From a virus, in IMG/VR virus record IMGVR_UViG_3300025583_000016, positions 1-51,655 of that record: a stretch of DNA of 51,655 nt; one strand, given 5' to 3'. Below the pieces are notes generated by a model. The model worked only from the letters and a program-made list of their open reading frames with translations. It was not told the origin of the DNA and did not search any database. This document shows, in pieces, positions 7,051-16,411 of this stretch (positions are counted from its first letter, which is position 1; each line of letters starts with the position of its first letter). The translations under genes and the position numbers were made by a program.

Positions 7051-9209
7051 CAAGACTCCGTCGGAAGGGGAAGTACCTCTTCGATCGTCAGGGTGCGCCA
7101 GGCGCAATCCTCGTCGGCGATTGCAATGATCTGCCCGAGCATCGAGGCCCCGCGTCGCTGCAGGGCATAGTCCGGGATCCAGCTGAGGGTGAATCGGACC
7201 CACCCGCCGGGCCTCAGCAGCGCCGAGTAGTGGGTCAGCAACTCAGGTACCCCGAGATGCAGACTCCGGATCACCGGCACCCGCACGGCCTGCGCGCCGT
7301 ACCGATACCGATTGAACACATACAGCTTCCTGTCCTGCGCCAGCTGGTAGCCGGTCTCGTTGGGCAGGCCGAGGATCGTCGCACCATCCGCATCGCCGAC
7401 GGCTCCGAAGACCACTGTCTCAAGGTCGAGGCGCTGTTCATCGTACAGCGCCAGACTGGCCTCGTCGTCGAACTCGATCGTCACGTCCCGGATCGCGACG
7501 CCATCCGGCGCGTCGCCGCCCAGGTAGAACCGCGGGTACTTCAGGCTCAGCGCGTTGACGATGAGCTCGCCAGCATCCCAGTCGGCCACCGGCTCCGTGA
7601 TCTCGTCGCTGATCTCCATCAGGTCCGCGGTGTCCTCCGGCATGACCTGGCTCACCGGACTGATGCGCAGCTGGTTGTCGAGCGCCGGCACCCAGCCGCT
7701 CGGGGCATAGATGTTCTTCTCCGTCCAGTCTCTGAGATCGTCTACCGCATCGGTTATGCGCATCCGCACGGGATCGGTCATTGCCAGTACGGCCGACGCA
7801 TCGTAGCGGATCCCTGTGGGCACGATCTCGCCGGTGAGCGGATCGCGCGGAGAATAGACGCCATCGTAGAGATCCTTCAGCAGCTGGCCCGACGTCGTCT
7901 CCAGATAGAACGGGTAGTCCTCGCTCACGGTGCCGGTGTAGAGCACCCGGAACTCAATCGAGGTGCCGGACGCCAGGCCAGTATCGAACGAGCTCCCGGG
8001 ATACAGGCTGCCCATCGCCTTCACGGTGTCGCCTGTGCTGTTCTTCACCGTGTGCTTGCCCTGGTCCCAGAAGTTGGTGTACCCGAATTGGTAGACCACT
8101 CGCGAGAGCTCCGCGACGTCGTTCCAGGCCTCCTCGCCGACCTCGCGCCACTGAAGCTTCAGATCGCCGTACGTCAGCTTGTAGAAGTCTCGATACTCAT
8201 CCCTGTCCACGTAGCCATACTCGTCGTACGTGACGATATGCTCCGTGTAGAGGAACTCGCTGCTCGTCGGCTCGCCCGTGTCCCGGAGCACGTCGGTCAG
8301 GATCACCTCGTCATCGGCGACCGTGTCGGGATCCTCGACGTCACCCGAGAAGTAGGCATCGAGGTTGAGATAGTGTATGTCCCCTTCGATCACGTATTCA
8401 CCGGTCAACGGGGTGACCTCGTTGAGCAGGTAGGTCCCATCGCCCTTCGAGCCCCACGGCTCCAGCACGCCCCGCGGGAACGCGCTGACGTTGACGGGGA
8501 AGTTGCTGAATGCGCGTATCTTCCGCTCGGTCTCTCTGGTGTCGCGGATCGTCCAGCGGAACGCTGAGTAGGACGAATCGAGGGACGGCGACCCTGCGGG
8601 CCCATCGGCGATCACCACGTATCCGAAGCCTGACGAGATGTAGCGGAGCAGGCGGCACCGCCGGCCGTGAATCGCTGTGATGCCTTCGATGCTGAGCCGT
8701 TCGGTCATCCAGCCGCTGGCCTGATCGCCGACTATCTGTGCCTTGTCGATGACCATCACCTCGACCTGCCCGATCGTGGCGGCGCCCGCGGTGAAGTCGA
8801 GCTCCTGTTCCCCGTAGTTTTCGGGCTGGCAGAGGTACGGGTTGTCGTGGGTCGGGCTCGTGCCCACCTCCCACGCGAGCGTCTCGCCGTCGTCCTCGTA
8901 GACCTGAAGGACGAGCGCGCACGCGGGGACGGGCGTCGAGATGTCGTCGAACGAGTCCACCAGCACCACGTCCCACACTCCGCTCAGCACGATGCGGACC
9001 TGCATCCCGCCTGGCACCCTGGACGCCAGCGCGGCCCCCGACTCCTCCGGGAGCGTGCGAACCGTCGCGGCCTGGGAATCCGTCTCCTCGCTGACGGCCG
9101 CCGGGGCGGAAGGCCCCAGATACCAGACCGACGGCGTGCCCAACTGGGGGAACGTGACGCCGCTCAGCCCCGACTCGCTGACGGCGCTACCGAACGTGAT
9201 CGGATCCAT
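7050..9209 (-). CDS. tail-tip / baseplate hub-like protein
   Basis: A 719-residue protein rich in beta-forming, acidic sequence without cysteine clusters, signal peptide or membrane segment. Its place after the tape measure, the small tip protein and the adhesin, and its size, fit a central tail-tip or hub protein. The C-terminal quarter (around LSLKYPRFYLGG and FTLSWIPDYALQRRGASML) resembles the hub-associated domain found at the end of such proteins. No peptidase or muramidase motif is visible. The specific homologue is not recognised; the structural role is inferred from gene order. Confidence 0.65.
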   Translation of the reverse strand: MDPITFGSAVSESGLSGVTFPQLGTPSVWYLGPSAPAAVSEETDSQAATVRTLPEESGAALASRVPGGMQVRIVLSGVWDVVLVDSFDDISTPVPACALVLQVYEDDGETLAWEVGTSPTHDNPYLCQPENYGEQELDFTAGAATIGQVEVMVIDKAQIVGDQASGWMTERLSIEGITAIHGRRCRLLRYISSGFGYVVIADGPAGSPSLDSSYSAFRWTIRDTRETERKIRAFSNFPVNVSAFPRGVLEPWGSKGDGTYLLNEVTPLTGEYVIEGDIHYLNLDAYFSGDVEDPDTVADDEVILTDVLRDTGEPTSSEFLYTEHIVTYDEYGYVDRDEYRDFYKLTYGDLKLQWREVGEEAWNDVAELSRVVYQFGYTNFWDQGKHTVKNSTGDTVKAMGSLYPGSSFDTGLASGTSIEFRVLYTGTVSEDYPFYLETTSGQLLKDLYDGVYSPRDPLTGEIVPTGIRYDASAVLAMTDPVRMRITDAVDDLRDWTEKNIYAPSGWVPALDNQLRISPVSQVMPEDTADLMEISDEITEPVADWDAGELIVNALSLKYPRFYLGGDAPDGVAIRDVTIEFDDEASLALYDEQRLDLETVVFGAVGDADGATILGLPNETGYQLAQDRKLYVFNRYRYGAQAVRVPVIRSLHLGVPELLTHYSALLRPGGWVRFTLSWIPDYALQRRGASMLGQIIAIADEDCAWRTLTIEEVLPLPTES

Positions 9210-9211
9210 GG

Positions 9212-12200
9212 CTAGAGTCCCAGCGCCCAGCGTTCATTGAAGTAGGCTTCGGCTTGCGCTCGCTCGAAGTCCGTGAGGATCCGCGACCAGACGACCAGCT
9301 GACCCCACTGGCCCCTGAAGTAGTACGCGTCGAGCGACTTGCCGACGATCGGAGGCGTCGCGAGGAACGATGGCGTATTTCCCACGCTGCTGTAATACTG
9401 GCGGAGGTTGAACTTCACGCCGTAGAGGCCCGGCCCCGACTGCACGTTGTACAAGTGGGGCTGCGTCATCTCCGGGATGTAATCCGGCCACACGTCGAGC
9501 ACTAGGATCCTGCTCGACCGGCCCCAGCCCTCGTACACCCTCGTGCCGGCCGGATGCCGCTCACCCGCACCGCACGCGCTGAAGTTCCAGCTGCCGTTGT
9601 TCGTGGTGTTGGTGGGGTACATGATGGCCATGACCTCGCCGGCTGCCATGCCGCTCACGATGGCATCGGCATAGGCGAAGTAGTTACCATCGCTCGTCTT
9701 CACCCCGGGCAGTCCGTTGATGCCCTCGGGATCGTACGTCGGGCTGCCGACCTTTCCGAGATCGTAGCCGTTGGCCTCGTCCGGCCAGACATCGATCACG
9801 TCGTCCAGGGCCAGTCCGGTCAGAGCCTGGGCGTCATGATTCACCAGCAGCCCGTCGGTCGCGAGCTTCTTGGCGATCTGGGTCCGGACCATGATCAGCC
9901 CGGAGCCTCCTGCACCGCCATCGTGCGCGTTGTCCCCCGACCCGCCACCTCCTCCGCCCGTCAGCGCTTCGCCCGCGCCCACGATGCCCGCGCCTACCGA
10001 TCCATCCCCCGCCCCGCCCTTGCCGCCTGCACCGGCGACGCTGAGCTCTGCGCCTCCGCCCCCGCCGCCTCCCAGGTACCCGTCCGAATCACCGATGCCC
10101 GAACCGTCATCGAAATCGGTGTTGGCCAGGACGCCGTCTCCTCCATCGCCGTTCTCGGGCCCCGGGGTGAGCTCGTTGTAGCTGGTCCGGATGAGGATGC
10201 CGGTGATCGGCACCGGCTCGGAGCCCGACGAATCGACGCGGATGGTGAGATCGGATCCGTCCACGTCGAACTCGCCACCCGGATAGACTTGACCCAGGAA
10301 CGAGGCGACGACCACGCCGCCGCTGTTCTTTGCCTGCATGGCGGGGAATCCATCGATCGGCACGCCCTCGATCGCGCCCGTGCTGCCGTTGCCGTACATG
10401 GTGAGATCCACGAGCGCCGTGCCTCCGGCCTCGGCCGCCGACGCCACCACGTCTCCGTCGCCGTTCAGCACTTCGACGCTCCCGCCTGACGGCATGTTCC
10501 CGACCTCGACGTACCGGCTCTTGCAGGCGAGGAAATCGGACCACAGGCCCTGCGACCGATTGATGAGGGGGCTGTGGTCCATGTACGGACCGCACGACCG
10601 GGTCAGCCCGTCGTAGGTTGCGATCGTGGCCGAATGCCTCACCAGCGTCGCGGCTTCATCGCCCTCGATATGGATCGAGCCCTGCTGCACGCTGTCTTCC
10701 GCCCACAGCTGGATGATGGTCGGCTTCGCGAGACCGCCGCCCGGGAACCCGACGTAGCTGCTCGGCCCGATATAGAACCGGCCGTAGTAGAGGTGGTAGC
10801 AGCACCGGATGCCGGTCGGCGCTTCATCGGGATCGGACGTCGGATGCTCCGCCCTGGCGATCACGCCCATGAGCGTCTGGGTTGTGGCGATCGCCTGCCG
10901 GCATTGAACGAACATGTCCTCGGCGGCCACGTTCTTCGAGATCATGGCCTGCTCGGTCGTCTCGTTCCCGCGCAGCTGTTGGTCGGCCACGATCAGGTCG
11001 AACGAGGATGGCCGCTCCCAGTCGTCATCGAGCTCGGAGCCCTGGGTCTCGACCGTCGCGCCCCGGTCCCCGCGCTCGCCTGCGCCGCCTCCGCCTCCCG
11101 CGCTCAACGCATCACCGCCGGCCGTCAGGCTGTACCCTCCGCCGTCTCCGCCCGGATAGCCGCGCATCGCGATCCCTGCCCCGCCCGCTCCGCCGTCGCC
11201 ATCTCCGCCGCCGCCCGATGCTCGGGATCCTGCAGCGCTTGCCGGCTCACCCGCGCCGCCTCCGCCGCCCTTCGCCAGCACGACATCGCCGACGCTGCTG
11301 TCCCCTCCATCACCGCCCGCGCCCCCCGCGCTGCCCGCCGCGCCGCCTGCTCCGACTGTTACGTCCTGATCCTCGGCGACGTAGGCTTCCACCTCTCGGA
11401 CGTCGCCGCCTCCTCCTCCTCCGCCACAGCCCGACCCGCCGCCTCCTCCTCCGGCGACGGCGAGGATCTCGACCTTGCCCGGCGTGGTCACGCTCAGCGT
11501 ATCGTCGGCCTCGAAGCGGAAATACTGATAGCCGTTCAGGATCGACTCGTCCCCGCCGGAGAGCTCGGCCCAGTCGATGTCGTCGAGATCGACGCGCCTG
11601 ACCCTGATGGCCACCATCCCCGTGACGCCTCCGCCTCCGGCCGACCCGCCGTCGCCTGCATTGGCGCCGCCCTGTCCTCCCTGCCCGACCTCGACGGGGA
11701 TCGTCTGGCCGGCCGGCACGAGGAGGGACGAGATCAACCGCACGCCGCCCGCTCCACCACCGCCCGGGCACGTGACGCTCGGATCGCCTTCGAGGAAGAT
11801 GCCGTTGCCGCCCCGCGGGCCGCTCCATCTCCAGCCAGCGAGCTCCGCCCCCATCCCGCCCTTCCCGGCGACGTTCGGAGCGCCCTGCAGCACCGTGCCG
11901 CCTGTTCCCCTGCCTCCGTACCCTCCACCGCCACCCGACGCTGCCCGGCGCGGGGAGAGCAGGCCCCACGTGCTCTGGCCGCCACCGGCCCCGAAGCCCT
12001 GCTCAGGATCTCCGCCCCCGCCTGCCGTCCACATGCTGTTGGTGCTCGGGCTCTGCCCGCCGCCTCCGCCGCCTGACCCGCCGCCTCCGCCATCGGTATC
12101 GGTCGATGCGCCATCACCTCCGCCCGACGCTCTCATGTTCGAGGGAGCAGAATCGCTTTCCGGGTCCAGCCCGTACCCGGCCTCGCTGACCCACAGGACG

Positions 12201-13036
12201 CTGTCCTCCGCCTGGCCTCCGCCCCCCGAATCACCGCCGGCCGCGATGATCACGGCATCGAGGCTTACGAGGCACGTGGTGCGGAGCTCGCCATCGTCCC
12301 GGAAGATGACGATCGTGTCTGCTCCATCGACGATGACCTCGGCCTCGCCCGTAGTCTCCAGACAGAACGCGTCGAGGAAGGTGTCGGGCTCCGAGATGCG
12401 CTTCAGCGTGTAGGTGCCGGTCTCTGGATCTCGGACCGACAGGATGAGGTGCAGCCGGTTGTTGCCTGACCCGCCGAGGATCGCCCGCCATAGCCGCTCG
12501 TTCGAGAGCAGGGTGTAGCCCGCGTCATGCTCGTCCGCCCAGGCCTCCTCGCCCGCTCGATACGAGATCGCGCCGGCCTTCTCGTAGAAGAGCAGCGTCT
12601 GACGCAGTCCGCTGTCGGGCGCCCTGGTCACCAGCGCGGGTGCCGTGCCTGTACCCAACTCGGTCAGCGTGTAGGAGCCGCCGTCCCGGTACCGGATCCA
12701 GATCGAACCCGCCCGTTCCATGGCCACGATGGGGTAGCCGTCCCCATCGAAGCACAGGGAGATCATGTCGATGTCGGCGCCGCTGAAGCTGAAGAGCTCG
12801 ACTTCGTCCTTCCAGTCCGACGTCGATGGATCGACCTCGCCCACCAGCACGGATCCGGCATCGTTGTCCTGCCTGACGTACCAGCCCTTGTAGGTCAGGC
12901 CATGGGACGTGTCGCCGATGGCGGTCGGCCCGGGAGCGGACGAGGCGAGCGGCACCACGGCGTCGGGTCGCAGGTCGTACGAAGCGCCCTGCACGTCGCC
13001 CTCGGCGAAGTCCGCCTGAAACTCGTAGTCAGCCAT
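9212..13036 (-). CDS. polyglycine-rich tail adhesin with C-terminal LamG-like domain
   Basis: The largest gene, 1274 residues. Three glycine-rich blocks occur at about residues 262-480, 524-665 and 962-1049, the first and last closing with a hydrophobic strand of the type GLIMVRT. Such blocks can pack as polyglycine-II helices in phage receptor-binding tips. The N-terminus (1-260) is beta-rich; a non-glycine region (about 670-960) separates blocks 2 and 3; the last about 210 residues look like a concanavalin/LamG domain ending in LTDFERAQAEAYFNERW. It likely recognises the host surface. The start overlaps the preceding stop by 8 bases. Confidence 0.8.
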   Translation of the reverse strand: MADYEFQADFAEGDVQGASYDLRPDAVVPLASSAPGPTAIGDTSHGLTYKGWYVRQDNDAGSVLVGEVDPSTSDWKDEVELFSFSGADIDMISLCFDGDGYPIVAMERAGSIWIRYRDGGSYTLTELGTGTAPALVTRAPDSGLRQTLLFYEKAGAISYRAGEEAWADEHDAGYTLLSNERLWRAILGGSGNNRLHLILSVRDPETGTYTLKRISEPDTFLDAFCLETTGEAEVIVDGADTIVIFRDDGELRTTCLVSLDAVIIAAGGDSGGGGQAEDSVLWVSEAGYGLDPESDSAPSNMRASGGGDGASTDTDGGGGGSGGGGGGQSPSTNSMWTAGGGGDPEQGFGAGGGQSTWGLLSPRRAASGGGGGYGGRGTGGTVLQGAPNVAGKGGMGAELAGWRWSGPRGGNGIFLEGDPSVTCPGGGGAGGVRLISSLLVPAGQTIPVEVGQGGQGGANAGDGGSAGGGGVTGMVAIRVRRVDLDDIDWAELSGGDESILNGYQYFRFEADDTLSVTTPGKVEILAVAGGGGGGSGCGGGGGGGDVREVEAYVAEDQDVTVGAGGAAGSAGGAGGDGGDSSVGDVVLAKGGGGGAGEPASAAGSRASGGGGDGDGGAGGAGIAMRGYPGGDGGGYSLTAGGDALSAGGGGGAGERGDRGATVETQGSELDDDWERPSSFDLIVADQQLRGNETTEQAMISKNVAAEDMFVQCRQAIATTQTLMGVIARAEHPTSDPDEAPTGIRCCYHLYYGRFYIGPSSYVGFPGGGLAKPTIIQLWAEDSVQQGSIHIEGDEAATLVRHSATIATYDGLTRSCGPYMDHSPLINRSQGLWSDFLACKSRYVEVGNMPSGGSVEVLNGDGDVVASAAEAGGTALVDLTMYGNGSTGAIEGVPIDGFPAMQAKNSGGVVVASFLGQVYPGGEFDVDGSDLTIRVDSSGSEPVPITGILIRTSYNELTPGPENGDGGDGVLANTDFDDGSGIGDSDGYLGGGGGGGAELSVAGAGGKGGAGDGSVGAGIVGAGEALTGGGGGGSGDNAHDGGAGGSGLIMVRTQIAKKLATDGLLVNHDAQALTGLALDDVIDVWPDEANGYDLGKVGSPTYDPEGINGLPGVKTSDGNYFAYADAIVSGMAAGEVMAIMYPTNTTNNGSWNFSACGAGERHPAGTRVYEGWGRSSRILVLDVWPDYIPEMTQPHLYNVQSGPGLYGVKFNLRQYYSSVGNTPSFLATPPIVGKSLDAYYFRGQWGQLVVWSRILTDFERAQAEAYFNERWALGL

Positions 13037-13454
13037 AGTAGTCGATGTCCCAGGCCGTGCCGTCCACCTTCCGGATCCTGATCGCGAGCTCCATCACGTT
13101 CGGGTACTGGGAATCGCGGCTCGGGCTGATCTCCTCACCCGCCGCGGGGCTGTCCAGCCACACCTCGAACGACTCCGATTCGTCGGCGTCCGGATACCAC
13201 GTGAGCGTCTCGCTCAACTGGCCCCAGGTCAGCATGGCGAGGAGCTCGGGCCACTCGGATGCCCAGAACCTCAGCGTGAGCGAGAGCACCGCATCGCGCC
13301 TGACCACGTACGAGGCCGGCACGCCGGCGCCGCTCTTCCTCATGCCCCCTACGGTGGGCGAGAGCATCGTCCACGGTCTGGGGGGCAGCGTCATGCTCCA
13401 GTCGGTCCGGATGCTCGCCCCATACACCCAACGGGAGCGCTTCGGGAGGCTCAT
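13029..13454 (-). CDS. small tail-tip protein
   Basis: A 141-residue protein directly after the tape measure (ATGA overlap) and before the adhesin. It is Trp- and Tyr-rich with a basic N-terminus and an acidic middle; FWASEWPELLAMLTW suggests a compact beta domain. Position and size fit a distal-tail or minor tail protein. I cannot name a family from sequence alone. Confidence 0.6.
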   Translation of the reverse strand: MSLPKRSRWVYGASIRTDWSMTLPPRPWTMLSPTVGGMRKSGAGVPASYVVRRDAVLSLTLRFWASEWPELLAMLTWGQLSETLTWYPDADESESFEVWLDSPAAGEEISPSRDSQYPNVMELAIRIRKVDGTAWDIDYYG

Positions 13455-15712
13455 GGATTGTTCCTCGTGCGATGGATGCGGACGCGGGTGTTGGGGCCCG
13501 CCCGCTCTTCATGCAGCTGCGTCGCGCCGGCCACGACACGCTGGACCCTCGGGTTCACGGCATCGAACCCCGGCCCCTCGAAGAAGACGTTGAGCTCCGA
13601 GCCGATCGGATTCGAGGCGGCAGAGAGGGGTCCGCCGATGTCTCCCGGCGCGCCTGGAGGCGCCCCAGACGCGCCTCCGGCCGTCGGGGCGCTGAACCCC
13701 CCGGTCGCGCCGGCGAGAGCGGCCCAGCCGGCAGCGATGCCGGTCAGTTGGGCAGCCGCGGCGTAGTGTCCGGCCGCCTGAGCGGCCGTCAGAGGGTTCA
13801 ACGTGGCGATCAGCCCCATGACGGCCTGCTCAGCGGCCAGCAGGGCGGCCTGCTTCGCCTTGCCGGCTGCCAGCTGCCCGATCCCCGCCCCGAACGCTGC
13901 GTTGAGGATCTCGGAGGCCGTCTGCGCCACGCCGGCCATCTGCTCTTGGGCCTGCGCGCTCAGGTCGGCCTCGCGCTGCACGGTTCGGAGGCTCTTGGCC
14001 AGATCCTGCAGCCTGGCGTCCTGCGGATCGAGGCCGGCGGCCACGAGATCCTGCATCGCGGTCGTGAGGATCGAGACCCTCTGCCCTGCCTGATCGTACG
14101 AGCTCCCCAGGAGCTCGGCGAACGTGGCGTTCTGCGCGAGCGCCTGATTCATCTTCGTGGTCGCGTCGGCCACGGGGTCCTCGGTATCGCCGGCGACCTT
14201 CTTCAGATCGTCCTGCAGCTTCTGGGCGGCGGCGACGGTGGCCCGGTTGTACGTCTCCTCGGTGATCCGCTTGGCCTGGAGGTGGGCGGCGAGCCGCCGG
14301 ATCTCCTCGTCATACACCTCCTGCGGCGTCTTCACGGATTCACGGATCCTGGCGGCCTCGTCGGCCAGCGCCTTCGCGGCGGCTTCCGCATCGCCCTGCT
14401 TCGTCGGGGGACCCTGCGCCTCCTGACGGACATCGAACTGGGCTTTCACCTTCTCGCTCGGGGCCGTGGTCTTGGCGACGCTTTCGCCCGCCTTGTCGGC
14501 CTCCGCCTTCAGGTCGTCGAGCAGTTGAGTGACGTTGCGAAGCTTCGCCTCCGCTTTGCTGGTGTCGAACCCGAACGTGCCTTTGATGGCGATCCAGGCC
14601 TTCAACGCGGCCTGCTCGACCTCGTAGAAGGTTCGGATCCCCGTCTCGACACTGTCTTCCCAGCCCTTCACCATGCCATCGATGGCACGGATCAGAAGCC
14701 GGACGGTGCCGGCCACCACGCTCACGGCAGGGGCCAGTCTGCCCTTCAGGTCGTTCGCGGCGGTCTTCAGACTGTCGGTGGTCGTGCGGCTGCGCTCCTC
14801 GGTGTCGGCCAGCGCTCCGTCCGCATTGCGCAATGCCTCCGTGAGATCGTCGATCGCGAAGACACCGGCCCGGATGTCGATGGCCATCTTCGCACCGGCC
14901 CGGCTTCCGAACGCCTCTGCGGCGATGCTACCGGCCGCCAGGTCGCTCGGCGCCGCTTTGATCCGGCGGACGAACTCCTCGAACGCCGCCGTCCCGTCGG
15001 TGAAGCCCTCCCGGGCGAGGTTCGTGAACACCCGGTTCATGCCCGCGGCGGCTTCCGTCGTCTTGATGCCTCGCCGCTCGAACTCGCTGAACAGGGCGAT
15101 CTGTTGGTTCAGACTGAAGCCCAGCTGCGCGAGCGTCGGCCCGGTTTCCAGCAGCCGCTCGGCGAGCTCCGTCACGCTGGCCCCCGTCGCCTGGCCGGCC
15201 ACGGTCAGCCGGTCCATGAGCGGCACCGCGGCATCGGCACTCAGCCCGTACCGGTTCAGCAGCTGGCCGACGGTGAGGGTGGCGTTCGCCACATTCACGT
15301 CGTTCGCCCGGGCGAAGTCGAGTGCAGACTTCGTAATCACCCGGAGCGGCTCATCGGTGACGTGGAGCAGGGTGTTGAGGTTACCCACCGCTGTGGCCAC
15401 CTCGCCCATGGACTCGGGCACGCTGCGGAACACGGCCGTCGTATCCCGCTTCAGCGTGCGGAGCAGTTGACCGGACGCGCCTGTCAGCCGGATCAGGGTG
15501 CGCCTGGACTCCTCGACGTCATTGATGAACTTGCCGATGGCGCGCACGCTGAACGCGGCGATCAGGTACGCGCCGATCCGCTTCGCCGATTCGACGAGGC
15601 GGTTCATCCCCTTGTCGATCTTCCCCAGGGAGTCCTTCGCGCCTTGCTCCGTCTGCTTCGCAGCGCGGCGGTCCAGCACCATCTGAACAAGCTGTTGGAT
15701 CGGCTTCAGCAT
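13451..15712 (-). CDS. tail tape measure protein
   Basis: A 753-residue protein. The first about 330 residues match the TP901/PhageMin-type tape-measure core, with long amphipathic helices and segments such as TLTVGQLLNRYGLSADAA and AFGSRAGAKMA. The middle holds coiled-coil-like helices (LRNVTQLLDDLKAEAD) and around residues 610-690 there are Ala/Gly-rich hydrophobic stretches. The protein sets tail length and is ejected with DNA. At about 0.15 nm per residue, this would correspond to a tail of roughly 110 nm. GGAG precedes the ATG. Confidence 0.9.
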   Translation of the reverse strand: MLKPIQQLVQMVLDRRAAKQTEQGAKDSLGKIDKGMNRLVESAKRIGAYLIAAFSVRAIGKFINDVEESRRTLIRLTGASGQLLRTLKRDTTAVFRSVPESMGEVATAVGNLNTLLHVTDEPLRVITKSALDFARANDVNVANATLTVGQLLNRYGLSADAAVPLMDRLTVAGQATGASVTELAERLLETGPTLAQLGFSLNQQIALFSEFERRGIKTTEAAAGMNRVFTNLAREGFTDGTAAFEEFVRRIKAAPSDLAAGSIAAEAFGSRAGAKMAIDIRAGVFAIDDLTEALRNADGALADTEERSRTTTDSLKTAANDLKGRLAPAVSVVAGTVRLLIRAIDGMVKGWEDSVETGIRTFYEVEQAALKAWIAIKGTFGFDTSKAEAKLRNVTQLLDDLKAEADKAGESVAKTTAPSEKVKAQFDVRQEAQGPPTKQGDAEAAAKALADEAARIRESVKTPQEVYDEEIRRLAAHLQAKRITEETYNRATVAAAQKLQDDLKKVAGDTEDPVADATTKMNQALAQNATFAELLGSSYDQAGQRVSILTTAMQDLVAAGLDPQDARLQDLAKSLRTVQREADLSAQAQEQMAGVAQTASEILNAAFGAGIGQLAAGKAKQAALLAAEQAVMGLIATLNPLTAAQAAGHYAAAAQLTGIAAGWAALAGATGGFSAPTAGGASGAPPGAPGDIGGPLSAASNPIGSELNVFFEGPGFDAVNPRVQRVVAGATQLHEERAGPNTRVRIHRTRNNP

Positions 15713-15716
15713 GGGC

Positions 15717-15986
15717 CTACGCTCCTCTTTGCACGTCCTTGCGCCACTTCATGTAGTCGTTCCGCGTGAATGATGCGGCGCGCGTAGCGGCTGCGAGATG
15801 AAGCTGGTCCCTGGCCTTCGCTCGGTTGAGATGCGCCATGCCGTAGGAGTAATGGCGCCACGACAGCGGGAAGCCATCGGGGCCGACCCACGTCGGCAGG
15901 GCCTGGACGAACGTGGCCAGGTCATCGATCAGGTCCGGGGCGCCGGTCGAACGGCCTCGATGCCGAGGGACCTCGTCCGGCGCCCC
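15717..15986 (-). CDS. tail assembly chaperone, -1 frameshift extension
   Basis: The frame one base behind the upstream chaperone is open from before 15986 to a TAG at 15717 and reads as good protein (PDLIDDLATFVQALPTW, HYSYGMAHLNRAKARDQL), but it has no start of its own. In the zero frame the last 18 codons are Arg-rich and unlike protein. A -1 slip on GGGG at 15983-15986 (codons TCG GGG CGC) would fuse the two into a product of about 230 residues. This is the lambda gpG/gpGT arrangement, conserved in siphovirus tails, and it lies exactly between the major tail protein and the tape measure. Confidence 0.75.
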   Translation of the reverse strand, partial: GAPDEVPRHRGRSTGAPDLIDDLATFVQALPTWVGPDGFPLSWRHYSYGMAHLNRAKARDQLHLAAATRAASFTRNDYMKWRKDVQRGA

Positions 15987-16411
15987 GATACAAAACGCGC
16001 GAGCTCGATCACGTCGGCGTCGGTGGCGTCCTTCAGGGGATTGAAGAACCCGACCCGGAACAGCAGCCTCCGGATCGGGGAGCCCCCGGAGCGCAGTCGC
16101 CTCCGGAGCAGGCCGGCGAGCTCGTGGATCGCGTCTCGATAGGGCGGGAGGTTCTCCAGCGTGAGCTCGGGGCCGATGGCGTTGACGCGCAGGTACGCGT
16201 CGAGGATGCGAGCGCCTTCATGATAGGGAACGGGCGGCACGCCGTACTGCCTGCCACGGAACAGGATGTAGACGGTCTCGTTCAGGTCGAGGACCGCCTG
16301 AAGGTTCCGCGGTGGCGGCTGACTCTGACGGTCCAGACTGGCGAGCGGCCGGGGATCGGCCGCCCGCCAGCGCCGCTTCATCTCCCTCTGCTCGATAGGG
16401 AAGATCCGCAT
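15929..16411 (-). CDS. tail assembly chaperone (gpG-like, zero frame)
   Basis: A 160-residue protein. The ATG at 16411 shares a base with the stop of the major tail protein gene (TGATG). It is helical, with LNETVYILFRGRQYGVP and DADVIELARFVSG. Chaperones of this kind coat the tape measure during tail growth. The zero-frame tail after residue about 143 is probably biologically short-lived sequence read only when no frameshift occurs. Assignment rests on position and the overlapping -1 frame. Confidence 0.75.
   Translation of the reverse strand: MRIFPIEQREMKRRWRAADPRPLASLDRQSQPPPRNLQAVLDLNETVYILFRGRQYGVPPVPYHEGARILDAYLRVNAIGPELTLENLPPYRDAIHELAGLLRRRLRSGGSPIRRLLFRVGFFNPLKDATDADVIELARFVSGRRTRSLGIEAVRPAPRT
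15983..15986 (-). other. candidate -1 slippery site (GGGG)
   Basis: In the zero frame the bases are TCG GGG CGC. The tRNA on GGG can re-pair after a one-base backward slip because a G precedes... the run is four Gs when counted on the minus strand, immediately before the frame where the downstream protein-like sequence begins. A TTTT run a few bases upstream (plus-strand 15992-15995) is the alternative. Confidence 0.45.
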
